Source: Pseudonocardia cypriaca (GTDB lineage Bacteria; Actinomycetota; Actinomycetes; Mycobacteriales; Pseudonocardiaceae). From it: DNA of 64,000 bases. Below the pieces are notes generated by a model, which saw only the letters and a program-made list of their open reading frames with translations, was not told the DNA's origin and ran no database searches. Each line of letters begins with the position of its first letter. Position 1 is the first letter of the stretch. Below, one piece after another: positions 8,521 through 16,678 of the stretch. The translations under genes were made by a program, and so were the position numbers. The stretch lies in NCBI RefSeq assembly GCF_006717045.1, contig NZ_VFPH01000003.1, positions 248,001 through 312,000 on the forward strand. The letters run 5' to 3'.

Positions 8521-9824
8521 GTCAGCTTCACCTCGGTCCCGCGGTAGAGCGGCCCGACGAGCATCGTGCTCCACGCCGGCACCGCCTCGGGGGAGGTGCC
8601 CTGCTGGAGCGCGAGCAGCTCGTTCACGACCTGGACCTCACCCGGCGAGTTCGGCACACCCATGTCGGCGCCGGAGTAGGAGGACGGGACCGCGTCGAAG
8701 TCCTCGGCGTCGCCGAACTGGGTGCCGACCGGCGGGTTGTCGTGCGGCTCGGTGCCGTCCTCGAACGGGCCGTCCGGCGGCTGGTCCTGGCCGGGGATCA
8801 TGATCGGGTAGCAGCGCGGGCCGCGGTCGTCGAGGTAGCGCGGCTCGTCCTGGTCGGGGATGTACTTGCCCTGGCTGGCGACGATCTCGATCGTGGCGCG
8901 CAGGCCCGGGCTGTCGCTGCCGGCGCCGAACGCCTCGTCGAGCCGCGGGACGAGCCCGGCCAGCTGGTTGAACAGGCACGGGAACTCGGGCGCGTACCGG
9001 GCGAGCGTCGCGAGCGTGGGGCGGGCCGAGTCGGCCAGCGCGACGATGTTGTCGCCGTTCGCGTCGAGGAACCCGCGCAGGTCGTCCGACGCCTCGGTGA
9101 CGCTGGTCAGCAGCTCGCGCAGCTGGGCGCGCTGCTCCACCACGGTGCGGCTGGTGACGGTGAAGTCCTCCAGCGCGTCGAGCAGGTCGGGAGCGGCCTC
9201 GTCCACGTTGGCGGCGAAGTCGGCGAGCTCGGTGATGTCGGCCTGCAGGTCCGGGATCGACGGGCGCAGCCCCGACGTCAGCTGCTGCAGGTTCACCAGC
9301 GTCTGCCCCAGGTTCTCGCCGCGCCCTTCGAGGGCCTGCGACATCGAGCCGAGCGTGACGGCCAGATCCTGCGGCTCGACGGCAGTGAGCAGCGGCAGCA
9401 GGCCGTCGAGGACCCGCTCCAGCTCGCGGGCGGACGCGCTGCGGTCCATCGGGATCACGTCGCCGGCCGAGAGGGGCTGCGCCTTCGGGCCGTCGGGCAG
9501 CACGAGCGAGACGTACCGCTCGCCGAAGAGCGTCTTGGGGACCAGCCGCGCGGAGACGTTCGACGGGATCAGGTCGACCTTGTCCGGGTCGATGGACAGC
9601 TCGACCGTGGCCGCGGCGCCGTTGGTGGTGACGGACGTGACGCGCCCGACGTCCAGCCCGCGCACCTTGACGTCGGCCTTCTCGGCGAGCTGGTTGCCGA
9701 CGCGGTCCACCTGCAGCGTGACCGGCACCCCGCGGTCGAACGCACCGGCGTACTCGCCGATCGACAGCGCGACCAGTGCCAGCAGCACGACGACGAACAG
9801 CAGCCCCTGCAAGCGACGTCTCAT
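8517..9824 (-). CDS. mceA: Mce family protein MceA
   Basis: This is the first Mce subunit, 435 residues, starting at the ATG (MRRRLQGLLFVVVLLALVAL) that overlaps the yrbEB stop as ATGA. The signal anchor is followed by the MCE domain (VPVTLQVDRVGNQLAEKADVKVRGLDVG pattern, about 35-115), a long helical region and a C-terminal domain with DDRGPRCYPIMIPGQDQPPDG. That Cys/Pro-containing segment is characteristic of actinobacterial MceA tails. Position after the two permease genes supports the letter A. Confidence 0.93.
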   Translation of the reverse strand: MRRRLQGLLFVVVLLALVALSIGEYAGAFDRGVPVTLQVDRVGNQLAEKADVKVRGLDVGRVTSVTTNGAAATVELSIDPDKVDLIPSNVSARLVPKTLFGERYVSLVLPDGPKAQPLSAGDVIPMDRSASARELERVLDGLLPLLTAVEPQDLAVTLGSMSQALEGRGENLGQTLVNLQQLTSGLRPSIPDLQADITELADFAANVDEAAPDLLDALEDFTVTSRTVVEQRAQLRELLTSVTEASDDLRGFLDANGDNIVALADSARPTLATLARYAPEFPCLFNQLAGLVPRLDEAFGAGSDSPGLRATIEIVASQGKYIPDQDEPRYLDDRGPRCYPIMIPGQDQPPDGPFEDGTEPHDNPPVGTQFGDAEDFDAVPSSYSGADMGVPNSPGEVQVVNELLALQQGTSPEAVPAWSTMLVGPLYRGTEVKLT

Positions 9825-10666
9825 CCCGCCACCCGCACCGAGGTCTCGGTGCCGAACAGCACCAGCGTGAGGAAGAAGTCGAGGATCGCGGTGCTCACGA
9901 TCGACAGCCGCACCGAGCGGCCCACAGCGATGCCGACGCCCGCGGGGCCACCGCGCGCGGTGTACCCGTAGTGGCAGTGGATCAGGATGATCACGATCGC
10001 GAAGATGATCACCTTGAGGTACGAGTACAGGACGTCGGTGACCGGCAGGAACAGGTTGAAGTAGTGGTCGTACGTGCCGCCGGCGAGGCCGTTGATCAAC
10101 GTGACGTTCAGCCGGGAGGCGGCGAAGCTCGCCAGCAGGCCGATCGTGTACATCGGGATGATCGCGATGACGCCGGCGATCATGCGGGTGGTGATGAGGA
10201 ACGGCACGCTGGGCACCGCCATCACCTCCAGCGCGTCGACCTCCTCCGAGATCCGCATCGCGCCCAGCTGTGCGGTGAAGCCCGCGCCGAGCGTGGCCGT
10301 CAGCGCGGCCGCGGCCACGAGAGGGGCGATGTCCCGGGTGTTGAAGTAGGCCGTGATGAAGCCGGTGAGCGCCTCGACGCCGAGCGAGTCGAGCGCCCGG
10401 AAGCCCTGCAGGCCCACGAGGCTGCCGACGAACAGCGACAGCGACAGCATCACGCCCGCCGTGCCGAGGATGACGATGAGCGCGCCGGACCCGAAGCTGA
10501 CCTCGGCGAGCAGGCGCCCGATCTCGCCCCGGTAGCGGCGCAGCGTCCGCGGTGTCCACGCGATCGCGCGCACGTAGAGGGAGAGCTGGTCGCCCAGCTG
10601 GTCGAGGACGTCCAACGGGGCGTTCACCGCACGCCGCGCCCGGCCGTTCAGCAGTGCCAACGTCAC
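9821..10666 (-). CDS. yrbEB: Mce transporter permease YrbEB (MlaE family)
   Basis: This 281-residue integral membrane protein starts at a GTG overlapping the yrbEA stop (GTGA). It has five or six hydrophobic segments and the MlaE signature region (GAGFTAQLGAMRISEEVDALEVMAV). That region includes the EEVDALEVM loop that contacts the MceG ATPase. It pairs with YrbEA to form the transmembrane part of the Mce ABC-type importer. Confidence 0.95.
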   Translation of the reverse strand: MTLALLNGRARRAVNAPLDVLDQLGDQLSLYVRAIAWTPRTLRRYRGEIGRLLAEVSFGSGALIVILGTAGVMLSLSLFVGSLVGLQGFRALDSLGVEALTGFITAYFNTRDIAPLVAAAALTATLGAGFTAQLGAMRISEEVDALEVMAVPSVPFLITTRMIAGVIAIIPMYTIGLLASFAASRLNVTLINGLAGGTYDHYFNLFLPVTDVLYSYLKVIIFAIVIILIHCHYGYTARGGPAGVGIAVGRSVRLSIVSTAILDFFLTLVLFGTETSVRVAG

Positions 10667-11442
10667 GACCCCTTCGGGGGGACGAGCTCGAGGTACAGGC
10701 CCGTCAGCACCAGGTTGATCAGGAACACCAGCACGAACGAGATCACGACGGACTGGTTCACCGCGTCGCCGACGCCCTTGGGCCCCGGCGGCGGGTTGAG
10801 GCCCCGGTAGGCCGCCACGACGCCGGCCGTGAAGCCGAACAGGAACGCCTTGAACTCGCTCACGAGGATGTCGGAGACCTGGGCCACCGCGGAGAAGCTC
10901 GCGATGTACGCCCCGGGCGTGCCGCCCTGCACGATGACGTTGAAGTAGTAGCCGCCCGCCACGCCGACCACACTGGCCAGCCCGTTGAGCACAACCGCCG
11001 TGGTGGCCATCGCGAGCACGCGGGGCACCACGAGGCGCTGGATCGGGGAGATGCCCAGCACCTCCATGGCGGCGATCTCCTCGCGGATCGTGCGCGCGCC
11101 CAGGTCTGCGCAGACCGCGCTACCGCCCGCACCCGAGATCAGCAGCGCCGTGACGATCGGGGCCGCCTGCTGCACGATCGCGAGCACGCTGCCCGCTCCG
11201 GTCTGGCTCTGCGCGCCGAACTGGCGGGTGAGCTCGGCGAGCAGCAGGGCGATCGTGGCACCGAACGGGATCGTGAACAGTGCCGTCGGCAGCGCGGAGA
11301 CCTTGGTGACGAACCAGGTCTGCTCGATGAACTCGGCCAGCTGGAAGGGCGGTCGGAAGGTGTTGCGCACCACGGCGATGCCCAGGCCGAAGAGCCGGCC
11401 GACCGGGGTGAGGGCACGGGTGATCGGGGCGGGAGCGGTCAT
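10663..11442 (-). CDS. yrbEA: Mce transporter permease YrbEA (MlaE family)
   Basis: This 259-residue MlaE-type permease has the conserved segment SAVCADLGARTIREEIAAMEVLGISPIQRLVVPRV. The EEIAAMEVLG part is the ATPase-coupling loop. Hydrophobic helices span most of the remainder. The ATG lies 8 bp after the mceG stop and the end overlaps yrbEB. Together the two YrbE proteins form the inner-membrane channel of the Mce system. Confidence 0.95.
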   Translation of the reverse strand: MTAPAPITRALTPVGRLFGLGIAVVRNTFRPPFQLAEFIEQTWFVTKVSALPTALFTIPFGATIALLLAELTRQFGAQSQTGAGSVLAIVQQAAPIVTALLISGAGGSAVCADLGARTIREEIAAMEVLGISPIQRLVVPRVLAMATTAVVLNGLASVVGVAGGYYFNVIVQGGTPGAYIASFSAVAQVSDILVSEFKAFLFGFTAGVVAAYRGLNPPPGPKGVGDAVNQSVVISFVLVFLINLVLTGLYLELVPPKGS

Positions 11443-11450
11443 CGGCTGCC

Positions 11451-12572
11451 TCAGGACCGATCCCGGTCGCGGGACGCCGGGTCGTCGTAGCCGGGGTCGA
11501 AGCCGCCGATCACCTCGGTCGGCTGGTCCGGGACGTGGTCCCCGGAGGCGTACCGCGGCCGCGGCACGGGCCGCGGGATCGGGCCGGTCGGCGGGTCGGC
11601 GGACATGTCGTCCTGCGCGTAGCTGTTGCGAATCGCCTGCTGCGCCGCGGGCGGGAGGGTGTGCAGCATCTGCAGCACCCGCTCGCGCCTGCGCCCGACC
11701 GCCCGGCGCTCCCCCACCCCGGTACTCGGCTGCAGCTGCGGCTTGAGCGGGGGCAGGCCCTCCAGCTCACCCGCCTCCGCCATCTCGCGGGCCGCCTGGG
11801 CGGTGTCCTTCTCCTCCGACATGCCGATCGGGCCCTCGCGGCGCCCGTTGAGGAACTGCGCGACGACCGGTTCCTCCGAGGTCAGCAGCACCTCGCGCGG
11901 CCCGAACATCGCCAGGTGCTTGCGGTAGAGCATCCCGATGTTGTCCGGCACCGTCTGCGCCGTGTTGATGTCGTGGGTGACGATCAGGAACGTGGCGTCG
12001 GTCTGCGCGTTCAGGTCGATGATCAGCTGGTTGAGATAGGCGGTGCGCACCGGGTCGAGGCCGGAGTCCGGCTCGTCGAACAGGATGATCTCGGGGTCGA
12101 GCACTAGCGCCCTCGCCAGCCCGGCCCGCTTGCGCATGCCGCCGGAGATCTCGCCGGGCAGCTTGTCCTCGTCACCGGTGAGCCCGACCATCGCCATCTT
12201 CTCCTCGACGATGTCCCGGATCTCCGACTCGGACTTCTTCGTGTGCTCGCGCAGCGGGAACGCGATGTTGTCGTAGAGGTTCATGGAGCCGAACAGGGCG
12301 CCGTCCTGGAACAGCACGCCGAAGAGCTTCCGCAGCTCGTACAGCCGCGACTCGGAGCAGCGCACCAGGTCGGTGTCGTGGATGACGATCGAGCCCCGCT
12401 CCGGCTTCAACAGGCCGATCAGCGTCTTCAGGAACACCGACTTGCCCGTGCCCGACGGGCCGAGCAGCACCGACACCTCGCCGGGCGGGAGCGTGAGCGT
12501 GACGTCGGACCAGATGTTGGCGCGCCCGAAGGACTTGGACAGCCCTTCGACCTTCACCTCGACACCCGCCAC
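11451..12572 (-). CDS. mceG: Mce system ATP-binding protein (MceG/Mkl family)
   Basis: This is the ABC ATPase energising the Mce importer, 373 residues. The start is the GTG giving VAGVEVKVEGLSKSF, preceded at 12578-12583 by a perfect AGGAGG five bases upstream; a further in-frame ATG upstream has no such site. Walker A is GPSGTGKS (38-45), the signature is ISGGMRKRAGLARAL, Walker B is IILFDEPDSGLDP. About 100 residues after the ABC core form an MceG-specific C-terminal extension ending in low-complexity Pro/Asp sequence. In mycobacteria a single unlinked MceG serves several operons; here the gene heads the operon. Confidence 0.95.
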   Translation of the reverse strand: MAGVEVKVEGLSKSFGRANIWSDVTLTLPPGEVSVLLGPSGTGKSVFLKTLIGLLKPERGSIVIHDTDLVRCSESRLYELRKLFGVLFQDGALFGSMNLYDNIAFPLREHTKKSESEIRDIVEEKMAMVGLTGDEDKLPGEISGGMRKRAGLARALVLDPEIILFDEPDSGLDPVRTAYLNQLIIDLNAQTDATFLIVTHDINTAQTVPDNIGMLYRKHLAMFGPREVLLTSEEPVVAQFLNGRREGPIGMSEEKDTAQAAREMAEAGELEGLPPLKPQLQPSTGVGERRAVGRRRERVLQMLHTLPPAAQQAIRNSYAQDDMSADPPTGPIPRPVPRPRYASGDHVPDQPTEVIGGFDPGYDDPASRDRDRS

Positions 12573-12805
12573 CGACGCCTCCTGAAACCTTTCCGGTGAG
12601 CCGTGCCGACGCTGGCGTTGAACTGGGGCGGCGGCGGCCCACAACGGGACAACGACACCCGCCGAGGTGGGTTACTCGCGAGTCAGGGACCGAGCAACAG
12701 TTGCTCCGATCGGACCGTAGCAGGGCGTCCAGGCGCAGTACTCGGTAGCTGTCGGTGCTCAGAACGCGCCTGACCGGCAGCGATCTTCACTCCCAGAGAT
12801 ATCCG

Positions 12806-12835
12806 TTGACACGTATATACGTTTGATGTGATACT
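12806..12835 (+). promoter_or_regulatory. arsR promoter with palindromic operator
   Basis: TTGACA (12806-12811) and GATACT (12830-12835) are separated by 18 bp. The spacer carries the perfect 12-bp palindrome ACGTATATACGT (12811-12822), a likely ArsR-family operator that would block RNA polymerase. The GTG start at 12842 lies at the expected transcription start, so the mRNA is probably leaderless. Confidence 0.65.
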
Positions 12836-12841
12836 TCTGGC

Positions 12842-13156
12842 GTGGACGTGTTCGAGGCCGTGGCCGAGCCCCATCGGCGGGTACTGCTGGACCTGCTGGT
12901 CGAGCGCGAGCGGCCCGCTGGCGAGCTCGTGGCGAGCCTCCCCGCGCTCACCCAGCCCGCCGTGTCCCGGCACCTCCGGATCCTGCGCGAGGTCGGCCTC
13001 GTCGAGGTCCGGCCGGACGGGCAGCGCCGGATCTACTCGCTGCGCGCCGACCGGCTGATCGAGATCGACAGCTGGCTCAGCCGGTACCGCAGGTACTGGA
13101 GCGACCACCTCGACGCCCTGGAGCAACACCTCGCAGAACGGAGCAGAGATGACTGA
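12842..13156 (+). CDS. ArsR/SmtB-family transcriptional regulator
   Basis: This 104-residue winged-helix repressor reads VFEAVAEPHRRVLLDLLVERERPAGELVASL, then the recognition helix LTQPAVSRHLRILREVGLVEVRPDG and the wing QRRIYSLRADRL. No metal-binding Cys cluster is present, so it belongs to the metal-independent ArsR group that usually partners an SRPBCC protein. It overlaps the next gene by 8 bp. The palindrome in its own promoter spacer suggests autorepression. Confidence 0.9.
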   Translation: MDVFEAVAEPHRRVLLDLLVERERPAGELVASLPALTQPAVSRHLRILREVGLVEVRPDGQRRIYSLRADRLIEIDSWLSRYRRYWSDHLDALEQHLAERSRDD

Positions 13157-13652
13157 CCAGCGCTACGGAGACCTCGAGATCGACGGCGACCACGCCACCA
13201 TCACCTTCCGCCGCCACCTGCCCCACCCCGTCGCCGCGGTCTGGGCCGCGCTCACCGACCCGGCCGAGCGCGCGGCCTGGTTCGGCGAGACCACCATCGA
13301 CGCCAGGGCAGGCGGGACCATCGAGATGGTCGCCACCGATCCGCCCGCCGCCGTCGAGGCGAAGCGCATGACCGGCCGGATCCTCGTCTGGGACCCACCG
13401 CACGTGCTCGAGCACGAGTGGCGCCAGCGCATCGTCGAGGACGGGGTCGTCCGCTACGAGCTCGCCGAGGACGGCACCGGCACGCTGCTCACGTTCACCC
13501 ACCGCGGCCTGTCCGTGCGCAACGCGCAGGGGTTCATCCCCGGCACCCACGCGTTCCTCGACCGCCTCGAAGCCCACCTCGGCGACGCCCCGCTCCCGAA
13601 CTGGGGTGAGCGGTACGCCGAAGCGGCCCCGGCCTACCCGAGCTGGGCCTAG
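13149..13652 (+). CDS. SRPBCC (AHSA1-like) domain protein
   Basis: This 167-residue protein has the activator-of-Hsp90-like START fold: TFRRHLPHPVAAVWAALTDPAERAAWFG, then GGTIEMVATD and a Trp/Glu-rich strand VLEHEWRQ, ending in a long C-terminal helix. Such proteins bind a hydrophobic ligand in a deep pocket. The 8-bp overlap with the ArsR gene indicates one operon, and ArsR-SRPBCC pairs are common in actinobacteria. Their ligands are mostly unknown. A fused version of the same pair occurs at 59.4 kb. Confidence 0.88.
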   Translation: MTDQRYGDLEIDGDHATITFRRHLPHPVAAVWAALTDPAERAAWFGETTIDARAGGTIEMVATDPPAAVEAKRMTGRILVWDPPHVLEHEWRQRIVEDGVVRYELAEDGTGTLLTFTHRGLSVRNAQGFIPGTHAFLDRLEAHLGDAPLPNWGERYAEAAPAYPSWA

Positions 13653-13693
13653 CACCGGTGGTCGAGTAGGCCGGCGCATCATCCAGGTCCACT

Positions 13694-13848
13694 CCCACCA
13701 GGCCTGCGGTGGCGGCACGCCTCGCCAGGCCACCTCCCACCAGGCCTGCGGTGGCGGCACGCCCGTCCAGGCAATCCCCCGCCAGGCCTTCGATGGCGTC
13801 GCGCACCATCCTGGCAACCCCCCGCCGGGCCTTCGATGGCGCCGCGCA
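13694..13848. repeat. Four imperfect ~42-bp tandem repeats
   Basis: Units begin at 13694, 13736, 13778 and 13821. The first two share 28 bp exactly (cccaccaggcctgcggtggc plus ggcacgcc). The last two carry ccttcgatggcg(t/c)cgcgc in place of cctgcggtggcggcacgc. The decay is graded from left to right. No open frame is preserved across units in a way that suggests a protein. Confidence 0.75.
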
Positions 13849-14326
13849 TCGTGCGGGCCGCCCCTCACGCCTCAAGGGCGCTGCGCGTCGCTGCCGCGAT
13901 CGCTACGCGACCCTTGACCCGCGAGCCTCTACGACCCCTGAAGGCCCGCTTCGCGGGCAGGCCCACGGCCAGCCCCTTCGGCGCGCGGCGCCACCGAAGG
14001 CGGTCTCACCACCATGATCGAGGATTCCCTCCCACACAGAAACGGGCAAAACGGCCGAGGAAGTCGGTCACACAGCGACTTCGGTGCTCACACACCGACT
14101 GCAATCGGTGTGTCAGCGCAGAAGTCGGTGTGCGAGCGCAGGAAGATGCCCGACACCGGCCTCCTGGCGGCGCCGCGCACCAAGAGGGCAGGCCCTTGGG
14201 CCTGCCCGCACTGCTTGCCCTCAGGGGCCGCAGAGGCTCGCAGGTCAAGGGTCGCGCAGCGATCGCGCAGCGACGCCGAAGGCGCCCTTGAGCTGTGAGG
14301 GGCGGCCCCGCACAATGCGCGGCGCC
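13838..14326. repeat. Long inverted repeat (~125-bp arms)
   Basis: The left arm (13838-13963) begins ggcgccgcgcatcgtgcggg and runs to gggcaggccc. The right arm (14198-14326) is its reverse complement with scattered mismatches, including the shared blocks ctcaagggcgc, gcgacccttgacc, gcgagcctct and gcccctga. The loop of about 235 bp contains short dyads such as GAAGTCG/CGACTTC and ACCGA/TCGGT. A transcript across this region could fold into a very long hairpin. Confidence 0.7.
13973..14020 (-). repeat. 48-bp dispersed repeat, copy 1
   Basis: Read on the minus strand this block begins CGATCATGG, contains gagaccgccttcggtggcgc and ends gccgaagggg. It matches 37417-37464 (plus strand) at 46 of 48 positions, and the similarity continues beyond into cctgcccgcgaagcgg. 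Both copies lie in gene-free DNA. Confidence 0.75.
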
Positions 14327-14439
14327 GCCAGGAGGCCCTCGAAAGGCAGACCTCGAGACAGGAGGCCCTGACAAGGCAGACCTGGAGCCAGGAGACCTCG
14401 CCCGCGACGACCCGGCGGCCCGGGGCACACACGCACTCG

Positions 14440-15273
14440 CTACTCGACCACCGCCACCAGCGACGCGACGCGGGCGGTGCGCTGCCCACGTCGCCAGCAC
14501 AGCACCCAGCTCACCGGCGGCGAGCCGGGCGCGAACGGCACCATGACCAGGCTCGGGCGGGCGAAGTAGTCGGCGGCGTGCGCGGCGAGCGGACAGACCC
14601 CCTCGCCTGCCGCGAGCAGCGCCATGAGCTCCAGGAGGGTGGCGGCGGTGCGGTCGGGCTCCCGCCGGTACGGGGCGGCGCGGCGGCCGGCGCGGAACAC
14701 GGTCTCGCCGTCGAGATCGGCCGGTGTCACGGTCTCCCGGCCCGCCAGCCGGTGCCCGCGTGCCATCGCGAGCACGACGGGCTCGCGGTAGACCTCGGGG
14801 CCCTGCTCGAACCCCTCCTCGTCCACCGGCGCGTTCGTGACGGTGACGTCGACCTCGCCGGCGCGCAGCAGGTCGAGCGGATCGGTGAAACCGGCCTCGC
14901 GGAACACGACCTCGACGCCGGGGTGCCGGGCCCGGAACCGGGCGAACACGTCCGCGGCGAGCTCGGCCACCGCGGGTGCCTCCAGTCCGACCGCGAGCGT
15001 GCCGGTGACTCCGCGTCCCGCGGCGACCGCCGCCGCGATGCCCTTCTCGATGCGGTCGTGGCCGGCGCGGACCTCGGCGCGGAGCGCGGCGCCGACGGGC
15101 GTGAGGGCGACGCGCCGGCTGGTGCGTTCGAAGAGGGCGACCCCGAACCGCCGTTCCAGCTTCGCGATCGTCTGGCTCACCCGGGCCTGCGAGACGAGCA
15201 ACCGCTCGGCCGTGCGCCCGAAGTGCAGCTCGTCGGCGAGGGTCAGGAAGATCTCGATCTCTCGCCGTTCCAT
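14440..15273 (-). CDS. LysR-family transcriptional regulator
   Basis: This regulator of about 277 residues has an N-terminal winged HTH (MERREIEIFLTLADELHFGRTAERLLVSQARVSQTIAKLERRFG) and a periplasmic-binding-like effector domain from about residue 90. The ATG at 15273 is chosen because MERREIEIFLTLAD matches the usual family start; a GTG nine bases upstream is the alternative. Transcription diverges from the FAD oxidase at 15344, its probable target. The C-terminus ends at VAVVE, inside the 14-bp inverted repeat that bounds the repeat island, so its last residues may have been altered by that element. Confidence 0.92.
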   Translation of the reverse strand: MERREIEIFLTLADELHFGRTAERLLVSQARVSQTIAKLERRFGVALFERTSRRVALTPVGAALRAEVRAGHDRIEKGIAAAVAAGRGVTGTLAVGLEAPAVAELAADVFARFRARHPGVEVVFREAGFTDPLDLLRAGEVDVTVTNAPVDEEGFEQGPEVYREPVVLAMARGHRLAGRETVTPADLDGETVFRAGRRAAPYRREPDRTAATLLELMALLAAGEGVCPLAAHAADYFARPSLVMVPFAPGSPPVSWVLCWRRGQRTARVASLVAVVE

Positions 15274-15287
15274 AACCTCCACGTTAT
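15272..15287. promoter_or_regulatory. LysR-type operator (ATAAC-N6-GTTAT)
   Basis: A 16-bp interrupted dyad, ATAAC CTCCAC GTTAT, has the T-N11-A form recognised by LysR regulators. It overlaps the LysR start codon and lies about 57 bp before the divergent FAD oxidase gene, consistent with autorepression and control of that gene. Confidence 0.5.
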
Positions 15288-15343
15288 CAGTCCATGCCGA
15301 TCTCGTCGTTGTTCGCGCAGGTCAGCGCGCAGATAGTCGGGGC

Positions 15344-16672
15344 ATGACGAACTTCTTCACCGCCGCCCACCCCGGCTACGACAGCGAGCGCACCGGCTAC
15401 AACCTCGCCGTCGGCCACAAGCCGGAGGTCGTCGTTCCCGCCACCTCCGTCGACGACGTCGTCGCAGCGGTCCGCTACGCCACCCGACGCGGGCTCGGGG
15501 TCGCCGTGCAGGCGACCGGTCACGGCCCGTCGCGCAGCGCCGACGGTGTCGTCCTGGTCAACACCTCCCGGATGGACGGCATCACGATCGACCCGGTCGC
15601 CCGCACCGCACGGGTCGAGGCGGGCGTCCGCGGCGGCGCGCTGGTCCGCGCGGCCGCCGAGCACGGCTTGGCTCCCGTCAACGGTTCATCGCCGGAGGTC
15701 GGGGTGGTCTCCTACCACCTCGGCGGCGGTATCGGGATGCTCGGGCGCAGCCTGGGCTGGGCCGTCGACCACGTCCGGGCGCTCGAGGTCGTCACGGCCG
15801 ACGGCGTGCTGCGCCGGGCGACGGCCACCGAGGAGACCGAGCTGTTCTGGGCGCTGCGCGGGGGCGGCAAGGGCACGCTCGGCGTCGTCGTCGCGATCGA
15901 GATCGACCTGCACCCGGTCGCGCGGCTGTACGGGGGCGGGATGCACTTCGCCGCCGCCGACGCGGAGCGGGCGCTCACCACCTGGGCGAAGTGGACGCGG
16001 ACCGCGCCCGAGGCCATGGGCTCGTCGGTCCTGCTGATCCGGATGCCGGACCTGCCCTTCCTGCCCGACGCGCTGCGCGGCCGGTACGTGGTCCACGTCC
16101 GGTTCGCGTTCACCGGCAGTGCGGCCGACGGGGAACGACTCGTGCGGCCGTTCCGCGACCTCGGGCCGGTGACCGACACCGTCGCGGAGATGCCGTACTC
16201 GGCGGTCGGCTCGATCCACGCCGAGCCGACGACGCCGGTGCCGTTCCACGGCCGCAACACGATGCTCGCGTCCCTCGACGCCGCCGCGGTCGCGGAGCTG
16301 CTGCGCCACGCCGGGCCCGGCGCGGACGCGCCGTACCTCGTCGAGCTGCGGCTCATGGGTGGCGCGCTCGCCCGGCCCGGCGCGGTGCCGAGCGCGCTGG
16401 CCCGGCGGGACGGCGAGTTCGTGCTGTACGCGGGCGGGGTGGCGGAGCCGGACCGGGCGCCTGCCGTGCACGCGGCGCTGGACCGGCTGTTCACGGCGAT
16501 GGCGCCGTGGAGCACCGGCGGGGTGTGCGTGAACTTCCTGTCCGGCCCGGACGTGACCGCCGAGCAGCTGGCCACCGGCTACCTGCCGGCGGACGTCGCC
16601 CGGCTCGCGGCGGTCAAGCGCGCCGTCGACCCCGGCGACGTGTTCCGCACCCACCACGGGCGCGCCGCGTGA
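15344..16672 (+). CDS. FAD-binding oxidoreductase (VAO/berberine-bridge type)
   Basis: This 442-residue flavoenzyme starts at the ATG giving MTNFFTAAHPGYDSER. The FAD_binding_4 domain spans about 25-200 with VAVQATGHG; His60 is the expected 8-alpha-histidyl FAD attachment site. The region VVSYHLGGGIGMLGR lacks the second Cys of bicovalent enzymes. The C-terminus has a BBE-like segment (RLAAVKRAVDPGDVFRTHHG). Such enzymes oxidise sugars, alkaloids or polyketides; the substrate is unknown. The divergent LysR gene probably controls it. Confidence 0.9.
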   Translation: MTNFFTAAHPGYDSERTGYNLAVGHKPEVVVPATSVDDVVAAVRYATRRGLGVAVQATGHGPSRSADGVVLVNTSRMDGITIDPVARTARVEAGVRGGALVRAAAEHGLAPVNGSSPEVGVVSYHLGGGIGMLGRSLGWAVDHVRALEVVTADGVLRRATATEETELFWALRGGGKGTLGVVVAIEIDLHPVARLYGGGMHFAAADAERALTTWAKWTRTAPEAMGSSVLLIRMPDLPFLPDALRGRYVVHVRFAFTGSAADGERLVRPFRDLGPVTDTVAEMPYSAVGSIHAEPTTPVPFHGRNTMLASLDAAAVAELLRHAGPGADAPYLVELRLMGGALARPGAVPSALARRDGEFVLYAGGVAEPDRAPAVHAALDRLFTAMAPWSTGGVCVNFLSGPDVTAEQLATGYLPADVARLAAVKRAVDPGDVFRTHHGRAA

Positions 16673-16678
16673 CCCGCG

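Larger units (their letters stand above)
13656..14453. repeat. Gene-free repeat island bounded by a 14-bp inverted repeat
   Basis: No gene is supported between the SRPBCC stop (13652) and the LysR stop. CGGTGGTCGAGTAG occurs at 13656-13669 and as its exact reverse complement at 14440-14453, where it encodes the last LysR residues and stop. Inside lie four imperfect 42-bp tandem units (from 13694), a long inverted repeat (13838-13963 against 14198-14326) and short hairpins at 14186-14207 and about 14060-14110. The layout looks like a composite non-coding element that may have inserted between the genes. Confidence 0.7.

Noticed and set aside
878..12572. Horizontal acquisition of the mce operon
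   Set aside because: Base composition and codon use look the same as the neighbouring ribosomal genes; no integrase, tRNA junction or repeat boundary was seen.
3715..12644. Long open frames on the plus strand and in other minus frames across the mce operon and beyond
   Set aside because: They are shadows typical of very GC-rich coding DNA: low-complexity Arg/Pro/Ala proteins without motifs, and they overlap the clearly conserved mce genes.
13694..13848. Possible CRISPR array in the tandem repeat block
   Set aside because: Units are contiguous (no unique spacers), only four in number and diverge gradually; no cas genes occur.
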